Shown in pieces: positions 6,567-11,274 of a DNA stretch of 11,274 nt. Where the stretch lies: assembly GCA_002453275.1 (NCBI GenBank), contig DKGN01000062.1:1-11274 (forward strand). Reading direction: 5' to 3'. Source of the stretch: Caryophanales bacterium UBA6769. GTDB lineage: Bacteria; Bacillota; Bacilli; Bacillales; UBA6769. The notes below the pieces were generated by a model. It had not been told where the DNA came from. It did no database searches and was given only the letters and a program-made list of their open reading frames with translations. Position 1 is the stretch's first letter. Each line of letters starts with the position of its first letter. The translations under genes and the position numbers were made by a program.

Positions 6567-7754
6567 TTAAACTAACTCAAGCATCAATGCCATCCCTTGT
6601 CCGCCACCGACACATAGTGTTGCAATGCCGTATTTTTCATTCCGACGCATCATTTCATAAAGGAGGCTAATTGTAATTCTTGATCCGGTTGAGCCTAACG
6701 GGTGGCCAAGTGCGATTGCACCGCCGTTAACATTCACTTTTTCTTCATCTAAGTTAAGCTCGCGGATGCAAGCGAGTGATTGAGAAGCGAACGCTTCATT
6801 TAATTCAAATAACCCGATTTCGTCTAGGTTTTTTCCTGTTCGCTCGATTAGCTTCTGAACGGCAGGAACTGGTCCAATTCCCATGACCTCTGGTGATACA
6901 CCTGCAGCTGTCCAGTCGAGGATTTTTGCTAATGGTTTAAGTCCAAGCTCATCTGCTTTTGCTTTTGTCATAATGACGAGCGCAGAGGCGCCGTCGTTTC
7001 TTCCGCACGCATTCCCTGCAGTGACAGAGCCGTCTTCTTTAAAGGCTGGTCTTAGCTTTGAGAGAACTTCAACTGTAGTCCCTGCGCGCGGGAACTCATC
7101 CTGTTCAAATGTGATTGTTTTCCTTCTTTCTTTTACTTCAATTGGAACGATTTCAGCTTTAAATGTCTCGTTAGAAAGTGCTTCTTGTGCACGGCGTTGA
7201 CTTTCTGCCGCAAACGCATCCTGATCCTCACGAGAAATGTTGTAACGCTCCGCTACGTTTTCAGCAGTCATGCCCATGCCAAGCTTCGTTCCGAACGTTT
7301 CCTGAGGTTGTTGACCATTTTCCGTATTTGAGTCGACGAGATGTGATCGGTCTCCTCCGAAACGGCTACCACGTAAATAATACGGAGCCAAGCTCATATT
7401 CTCGGTTCCACCAGCAACGACGATCTCAGCTAGCCCAAAAGCAATTTGTTGAACAGCTGAACCGATCGCTTGCATGCCTGATGCACAAAGACGATTGATT
7501 GTATAAGCTGGAGCTGTTTCTGGAACTCCTGCTCTTAGTGCCGCCACACGAGCAACGTTTGACTCATCTGTTTGTTGGCGAACCTCACCTAAGATCACTT
7601 CATCTACTTGGTCAGGTGTAATTCCTGCTCGCTCAATTGCTTCTTTAATAACTGTAGAAGCTAATGTTCCTGAACTGACATTTTTCAACGTTCCACCGTA
7701 ACGGCCAATAGCTGTCCTTGCTGCACCTACGATGACGTATTCTTGACTCATCAT
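6567..7754 (-). CDS. Thiolase (acetyl-CoA C-acyltransferase)
   Basis: Thiolase of the FadA/AtoB/MmgA type, 395 residues, a normal length. It cleaves 3-ketoacyl-CoA with CoA to give acetyl-CoA (last step of beta-oxidation), or runs in reverse to make acetoacetyl-CoA. The nucleophile is Cys90 in NRLCASGMQAIGSA; NEAFA is at 319-323; His351 lies in GGAIALGHPLGSTG; and Cys381 lies in CVGGGQGMA. All three catalytic residues are present. One oddity is NACGRNDGASA at 248-258, where NASGINDGAAA is common. Two adjacent ATG codons (7754 and 7751) could start it; the SD AGGGGGAA lies 5 nt from the first and 8 nt from the second, so either is possible. It follows the acyl-CoA dehydrogenase gene across the 226-nt structured gap and is closed by the terminator at 6523-6554. 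Chain-length preference cannot be read. Confidence 0.94.
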   Translation of the reverse strand: MMSQEYVIVGAARTAIGRYGGTLKNVSSGTLASTVIKEAIERAGITPDQVDEVILGEVRQQTDESNVARVAALRAGVPETAPAYTINRLCASGMQAIGSAVQQIAFGLAEIVVAGGTENMSLAPYYLRGSRFGGDRSHLVDSNTENGQQPQETFGTKLGMGMTAENVAERYNISREDQDAFAAESQRRAQEALSNETFKAEIVPIEVKERRKTITFEQDEFPRAGTTVEVLSKLRPAFKEDGSVTAGNACGRNDGASALVIMTKAKADELGLKPLAKILDWTAAGVSPEVMGIGPVPAVQKLIERTGKNLDEIGLFELNEAFASQSLACIRELNLDEEKVNVNGGAIALGHPLGSTGSRITISLLYEMMRRNEKYGIATLCVGGGQGMALMLELV

Positions 7755-7776
7755 ACATTCCCCCTAAATTGTTGTT

Positions 7777-7963
7777 CAAAAAGGCCGGTAAAAATAGGCG
7801 TTGAATTTCTTTGTCAGCTTCGTTCTTGTGATACTCACGTATTTTTCAACCTCCGTTGAAGGTTCTTCTGCTAAAAACGTGCACATCCTATGCACAACGC
7901 AGAAGTCAGTACCTCCTGTACAAGTCTCTGAACGTTGTTTCCTAAACTTCCCGGCTCTTTTTG
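7777..7963. ncRNA. Structured RNA-like element with three TCC/GGA-loop hairpins; Bacillaceae-1-like candidate
   Basis: Fills most of the 226-nt gap between the acyl-CoA dehydrogenase and thiolase genes. The ends pair: 7777-7788 with 7951-7963, twelve base pairs with one bulged T. Inside are three hairpins. The first is 7845-7860, TTCAAC/GTTGAA with loop CTCC. The second is 7865-7905, outer stem CTTCTGC/GCAGAAG and inner stem GTGCA/TGCAC with loop CATCCTA. The third is 7909-7921, GTAC/GTAC with loop CTCCT, possibly closed by TCA/TGA at 7906-7908 and 7929-7931. Smaller helices TAGG/CCTA (7795-7798 with 7941-7944) and CGTT/AACG also fit. From memory, the Bacillaceae-1 RNA motif has two terminal loops of consensus RUCCU; the second hairpin matches this on the plus strand and the third nearly does. 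On the minus strand the loops read GGA, as CsrA sites do. Strand and identity are unresolved. Confidence 0.6.
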
Positions 7964-7980
7964 TCTTCCTTGTTGAACTT

Positions 7981-9129
7981 TTATTCGTATTCTCTACGCA
8001 GTTGGTTTGCAATAATATTCTTTTGAATTTCAGAAGTACCTTCGTAAATCCGAGTAATTCGTGCATCTCTGAAGAAACGCTCAATTGGGAAATCAGAAAT
8101 ATAACCAATTCCTCCGTGGACTTGTACTGCTTTATCGGCAACACGATTATAGACTTCAGAGCCGTATAGCTTAAGCATTGCTGCTTCTTTAATTACTTTC
8201 ATGCCTTCATCAACTTGCCATGCAATTTTATAGGTGAAAGCTCGAAGGGCTTCGATTTCTACAGCCATTTCAGCAACCATATGGGCAACAGCTTGATGCT
8301 CAATAATTGGAACACCGAACTGCACTCGCTCTTGTACATGATGCATGCACATGTCAAGTAATTTTTGCGAGGAACCGAGGTTTCGTGCCGCTAGACCAGC
8401 GCGACCGTTCGCTAAGATTTTTAACGCGTTAATGTAGCCCATTCCGACTTCACCGAGGACATTTTCTTCAGGAACTTCACAGTCTTCGAAAATCAATTCG
8501 GCTGAATGCGAACCTTTTAATCCCATTTTTGGCTCGACGTATCCGACGTTAAAGCCAGGGAAATCCTTTTCAACGATGAACGACGTGATCCCTTTCGCAC
8601 CCTTTGATGCATCGGTCACAGCCATCACTGTAAAAACATCTCCGTCAAGAGCATTTGTAATGTAATGCTTCGTACCATTTAAAATATATTTATCGCCTTT
8701 TTTAACAGCTGTCGTTTTTAAATTTAGTGCATTGGAACCCGCTTCTGGTTCTGTTAATGCGAATGCACCGATTCGATTCCCAGCGGCCATATCAGGCAAA
8801 TACTTTTTCTTTTGTTCTTCGTTCCCCATCTCGACGATACCGACCGTTCCGATGCCTGTATGCGCACCGATTAATGTCGTATAGCCGTTATGAGTTTGTC
8901 CAAGTTCTTCGTAAAGGGCACATTTCCCAACCATTCCAATTCCAAGTCCGCCATATTCTTCAGGGATACTTAGACCGAAAAGGCCCATTTCCTTTGACAT
9001 TTCAATAATTTTTTCAGGAATTTTATTTTCTTTTTCAATTTCCATTGCGACAGGTTCAACTTCATTTTGAACAAAATCTCGCACGTTGTTTTTCAAGAAA
9101 ATAATATCTTCTGGTAATTTAAAGTCCAT
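7981..9129 (-). CDS. Acyl-CoA dehydrogenase
   Basis: FAD-dependent acyl-CoA dehydrogenase, 382 residues, the family's usual size. It oxidises acyl-CoA to trans-2-enoyl-CoA and passes electrons to ETF; no ETF genes lie in this window. Visible features are the flavin/substrate signature GAFALTEPEAGSN (121-133), KHYITN (154-159), the C-terminal QVHGGIGY (336-343) followed by PIERFFRDARITRIYEG, and the catalytic base Glu363 in YEGTSEIQ. The frame extends upstream to an ATG at 9162, but that start has no SD and would add a basic 11-residue tail. The ATG at 9129 has an ideal SD (AAGGAGAA, 9135-9142) and begins MDFKLPED like other family members, so it is chosen. It lies 74 nt after the 3-hydroxyacyl-CoA dehydrogenase gene. 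It resembles MmgC-like short/medium-chain enzymes; chain length is uncertain. Confidence 0.95.
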   Translation of the reverse strand: MDFKLPEDIIFLKNNVRDFVQNEVEPVAMEIEKENKIPEKIIEMSKEMGLFGLSIPEEYGGLGIGMVGKCALYEELGQTHNGYTTLIGAHTGIGTVGIVEMGNEEQKKKYLPDMAAGNRIGAFALTEPEAGSNALNLKTTAVKKGDKYILNGTKHYITNALDGDVFTVMAVTDASKGAKGITSFIVEKDFPGFNVGYVEPKMGLKGSHSAELIFEDCEVPEENVLGEVGMGYINALKILANGRAGLAARNLGSSQKLLDMCMHHVQERVQFGVPIIEHQAVAHMVAEMAVEIEALRAFTYKIAWQVDEGMKVIKEAAMLKLYGSEVYNRVADKAVQVHGGIGYISDFPIERFFRDARITRIYEGTSEIQKNIIANQLRREYE

Positions 9130-9134
9130 CTTTA

Positions 9135-9142
9135 TTCTCCTT
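9135..9142 (-). promoter_or_regulatory. Ribosome binding site that fixes the acyl-CoA dehydrogenase start
   Basis: AAGGAGAA on the minus strand, 5 nt before the ATG at 9129-9127. The longer in-frame start at 9162 has no purine-rich SD upstream, so this site decides for the shorter, family-length protein. Confidence 0.85.
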
Positions 9143-9203
9143 TTTACTCTCTTCATTTTCATAAGTCAATACGAAGCTCGTTACTCTTCCTATTTTACCA
9201 GTT

Positions 9204-10064
9204 TTATTTCGTTGTATCGGTATAATCGTAAAAACCTTTACCACTTTTTCTACCAAGTCTACCAGCTTTTACATATTTGATTAACAATGGGCATGGACGA
9301 AACTTCTCACCGAGTGTTTCATGTAAGTATTCCATGTTACGCAGTCTCGTATCAAGACCAACGAGATCGGCAAGTTCTAACGGACCCATTGGATGGTTCA
9401 GACCAAGTTTCATCGCTTTGTCGATGTCTTCGACACTTCCGACACCTTCCATAACCATGTTCATTGCTTCATTTCCGATAAGACAGTTCATTCTGCTCGT
9501 AGCGAAGCCAGGAAATTCATTAATTTGAACACATTCTTTTCCGATCCTTTCACCGAATAGCATGGCCTTTTCCATCGTTTCGTCCGAAGTTTCTAATCCA
9601 CGAACGACTTCAATAAGCTTCATTTTCGGTACCGGATTGAAAAAATGTAAGGCAACACATTGATCAGGTCTGCTCGTTGCCGCTGCAATTTCCGTCGGAC
9701 TCATCGTTGACGTGTTTGTCGCTAAAATAGCATGGCGGGGTGCGAGTTGATCAAGCTGCTTGAAAATATTGATCTTTAAATCCATTAATTCTAGAACAGC
9801 TTCAATAATAATGTCGGCATCGTGTGCAGCCTCTTCCATACTCGTCGTATAGTTGACCTTTTGGATGTTTTGCTTTGCATCATCTTCTGAAATTTTCCCA
9901 ATTTTAACACCGATATCGAATTGTTCTTGAATATAAGTCTTGCTTGCTTCTAGCGTATCTTCATTAATATCTTGGAGAGTAACTGCGATCCCGTTCATTG
10001 CGGTCGCAAAGGCAATGCCTCTCCCCATCGTTCCTGCTCCAATGACTGCTGCTTTTTGAAACAT
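9204..10064 (-). CDS. 3-hydroxyacyl-CoA (3-hydroxybutyryl-CoA) dehydrogenase
   Basis: NAD-dependent 3-hydroxyacyl-CoA dehydrogenase, 286 residues, the stand-alone MmgB/Hbd/PaaC-like form. It oxidises L-3-hydroxyacyl-CoA to 3-ketoacyl-CoA. The Rossmann motif GAGTMG is at 9-14 and the acidic Asp32 after strand two indicates NAD. Ser119 (NTSTMSPTE), His140 and Glu152 (LHFFNPVPKMKLIEVV) form the catalytic region. The C-terminal domain has GLNHPMGPLELADLVGLD (221-238) and GRKSGKGFYDY (271-281). Where the human enzyme has Asn208 in a PGFxVNR motif, this protein has PGFATSR with Ser190; as I recall, this variant occurs in some Bacillus and Thermus homologues. The ATG at 10064 has the SD GGGAGGT, which overlaps the stop region of the enoyl-CoA hydratase gene 6 nt upstream, so the two are tightly coupled. 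Confidence 0.95.
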   Translation of the reverse strand: MFQKAAVIGAGTMGRGIAFATAMNGIAVTLQDINEDTLEASKTYIQEQFDIGVKIGKISEDDAKQNIQKVNYTTSMEEAAHDADIIIEAVLELMDLKINIFKQLDQLAPRHAILATNTSTMSPTEIAAATSRPDQCVALHFFNPVPKMKLIEVVRGLETSDETMEKAMLFGERIGKECVQINEFPGFATSRMNCLIGNEAMNMVMEGVGSVEDIDKAMKLGLNHPMGPLELADLVGLDTRLRNMEYLHETLGEKFRPCPLLIKYVKAGRLGRKSGKGFYDYTDTTK

Positions 10065-10070
10065 GGTGTC

Positions 10071-10850
10071 TTACCTCCCTTTGAAGTCAGGCTTTCTTTT
10101 ATCGAGAAATGCTGAAGTTCCTTCTCGTTTGTCTTCTGATTCAAATAAAAGGGCTTGTGATAGCCTTTCAATAATGAGTGCTGTTTTCATATCTGTTTCT
10201 GTTCCGCTATGGACAGATAATTTAGCAAGCATAACGGCTAGAGGACCTTTGCTAATAATTTTCTCTGCCATGTCTTCTGCCGATGCGACAAGCTCTTCAG
10301 GTGCAACAACTTCACTTACGAGTCCGATCATTTTTGCTTCTTCTGCTTCAATGATTTTGCCAGTTAAAATCATCTCTAATGCCTTACCTTTTCCGACGAG
10401 ACGAGCGAGACGTTGTGTCCCACCTGCAGATGGGATAATCGCAAGATTTAGCTCAGGAAGCCCGAGTTTTGCGTTTGTTGACGCGACACGAATGTCACAG
10501 GCCATCGCAAGCTCACAGCCTCCTCCAAGGGCAAAACCATTAATCATAGCAATCGTTGGTTTTGTACATGCTTCAATCTCGTCATAAATTTGTTGCATGC
10601 TACCACTTTCCAAAGCATCCAGCATCATTTTTTCTTTGAGCTGACTGATATCTGCTCCTGCTGCAAAGGATTTTTCACCTGCGCCTGTAAAAATAATGCA
10701 TTTTACTGAATCATCTTGCTCCAATTCATGCAGTGCAGCAATCATTTCATCTAATGTTTGCCTGTTAAGTGCATTGCGAACATCTGGACGATTAATCGTA
10801 ATATAGGCAAGCTTTTCTTTTTGTTCAACGAGAATGTTTTCAAATGACAT
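10071..10850 (-). CDS. Enoyl-CoA hydratase
   Basis: Crotonase-family enoyl-CoA hydratase, 259 residues, typical length. It adds water to trans-2-enoyl-CoA to give L-3-hydroxyacyl-CoA. Both glutamates needed for hydratase chemistry are present: Glu113 in GGGCELAMACD and Glu133 in LGLPELNLAIIP. The oxyanion-hole region is AAGAD (63-67) together with Gly110. The usual AGGTQRL (142-148) and a C-terminal EGTSAFLDKRKPDFKG tail follow. With both glutamates in place, a true hydratase is more likely than an isomerase or another crotonase. The ATG at 10850 lies 2 nt after the ligase stop. Its SD (GGAAGGGGA, 10858-10866) is inside the end of the ligase gene, so this is one operon. Confidence 0.95.
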   Translation of the reverse strand: MSFENILVEQKEKLAYITINRPDVRNALNRQTLDEMIAALHELEQDDSVKCIIFTGAGEKSFAAGADISQLKEKMMLDALESGSMQQIYDEIEACTKPTIAMINGFALGGGCELAMACDIRVASTNAKLGLPELNLAIIPSAGGTQRLARLVGKGKALEMILTGKIIEAEEAKMIGLVSEVVAPEELVASAEDMAEKIISKGPLAVMLAKLSVHSGTETDMKTALIIERLSQALLFESEDKREGTSAFLDKRKPDFKGR

Positions 10851-10852
10851 CG

Positions 10853-11274
10853 TTATGTCCCCTTCCGTTTTTTAATTTCTTCTTCAACTAACATACGCTT
10901 TAACAGTTTCCCAACTGTATTACGCGGGAGTGAATCACGAATTTCAATTTCTCTTGGCACTTTATAGCGAGTTAGATGCTCATAACAATGATCAAGTAGT
11001 TCTTGTTCAGAAGCGTGCTGTCCTTCTTTAAAAACAACAAAAGCCTTCACTCGTTCACCACTATGTTCATGTGGAACTCCAACAACGGCAGCTTCCTTTA
11101 TCGCAGAGTGATCGTATAATACCCCTTCAACCTCTTGCGGATAAATGTTAAATCCACCCGATATGATCATTTCTTTTTTACGACCGACGATGAAAAAATA
11201 ACCTTCTTCATCCATCGTTGCTAAATCACCAGTAAATAGCCAGTCATCACGTAACGCTTCGGCTGTTTCCTCAG
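10853..11274 (-). CDS. AMP-forming acyl-CoA synthetase (fatty-acid-CoA ligase), C-terminal part only
   Basis: C-terminal 139 residues of an adenylate-forming enzyme; the N-terminal part (about three quarters, given family lengths near 510-560) lies beyond the right edge. The frame is open through base 11274, so an internal ATG at 11215 is not the start. Visible core motifs are WLFTGDLAT (the ATP-ribose-binding TGD), GRKKEMIISGGFNIYPQEVE (hinge and A8 loop) and, near the end, LPRNTVGKLLKR with the catalytic A10 lysine. It activates a carboxylic acid to its acyl-CoA with ATP, feeding the beta-oxidation genes that follow 2 nt downstream. It resembles LcfA/FadD-type ligases, but substrate chain length or an aromatic/branched acid cannot be judged without the N-terminal pocket. 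Confidence 0.94.
   Translation of the reverse strand, partial: EETAEALRDDWLFTGDLATMDEEGYFFIVGRKKEMIISGGFNIYPQEVEGVLYDHSAIKEAAVVGVPHEHSGERVKAFVVFKEGQHASEQELLDHCYEHLTRYKVPREIEIRDSLPRNTVGKLLKRMLVEEEIKKRKGT

Noticed and set aside
7771..7980. Reading the self-paired element as a MITE-type transposable element
   Set aside because: The ends are complementary, but no clear target-site duplication is seen, and the internal nested hairpins with a common loop core are better explained by RNA structure. A dispersed repeat is still possible and needs copy counting.
7776..8169. Two 122-codon open frames, one on each strand, over the gap before the thiolase gene and the end of the acyl-CoA dehydrogenase gene
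   Set aside because: They overlap the dehydrogenase coding end, lack an SD and recognisable protein features, and cross the structured element. They are by-products of it.
9130..9162. Upstream in-frame ATG that would lengthen acyl-CoA dehydrogenase by 11 basic residues
   Set aside because: No SD precedes it, the added MKMKRVKRRIK is not family-like, and the ATG at 9129 has an ideal SD and gives the usual protein length.
9130..9203. FadR-type operator (TGAATGA...TCATTCA) or CcpA cre site controlling the beta-oxidation genes
   Set aside because: I scanned the intergenic stretches for both and found no acceptable match. The operon's own promoter region lies off the right edge.

Overview
The window looks like low-GC Firmicutes DNA, most likely from a Bacillaceae member and possibly an alkaliphilic or halotolerant one. 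The grounds are the AT-rich composition, the very strong purine-rich Shine-Dalgarno (SD) sequences (AGGGGGA or AAGGAGA types) before nearly every gene, a Gram-positive type lipoprotein signal, and proteins of Bacillus type throughout. All eleven genes lie on the minus strand, so the window reads from right to left. The outermost gene at each edge is cut by the window.

Right part (11274 to 7981): a fatty-acid or short-chain acyl-CoA degradation cassette. Its order is the C-terminal end of an AMP-forming acyl-CoA ligase, enoyl-CoA hydratase, 3-hydroxyacyl-CoA dehydrogenase and acyl-CoA dehydrogenase. Spacing in the first three is 2 to 6 nt, which points to one operon. A thiolase (7754 to 6567) completes the beta-oxidation set and ends in a perfect 13-bp intrinsic terminator. 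Between the acyl-CoA dehydrogenase and the thiolase lie 226 non-coding bases (7755-7980). Most of this is a compact structured element (7777-7963) whose ends pair with each other and which holds three hairpins. Each hairpin loop carries TCC on the plus strand, which is GGA on the minus strand. It resembles the Bacillaceae-1 RNA motif and is the most unusual non-coding object here.

Middle part (6455 to 3912): two tandem paralogous dehydrogenases of the saccharopine dehydrogenase / Lys9-like family (COG1748 type), 401 and 403 residues, with no lysine-pathway gene visible around them. Their substrate is not known to me.

Left part (3801 to 1): a spermidine/putrescine-type (PotABCD-like) ABC importer in the order ATPase, lipoprotein binding protein, first permease, second permease. 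The second permease runs off the left edge. The two permease genes overlap by four bases, and a 12-bp hairpin separates the binding protein from the permeases.

The region upstream of the first dehydrogenase gene and the region upstream of the transporter ATPase share a 34-nt promoter-like module: TTGTTAGAAT, one variable base, CAGT, then an aligned TATAAT/TATCAT at identical spacing. No other copy was seen. This suggests the dehydrogenase pair and the importer are co-regulated and form one uptake-plus-oxidation module for an amine or opine-like compound. The beta-oxidation genes next door could process the resulting carbon skeleton, but that link is inference.
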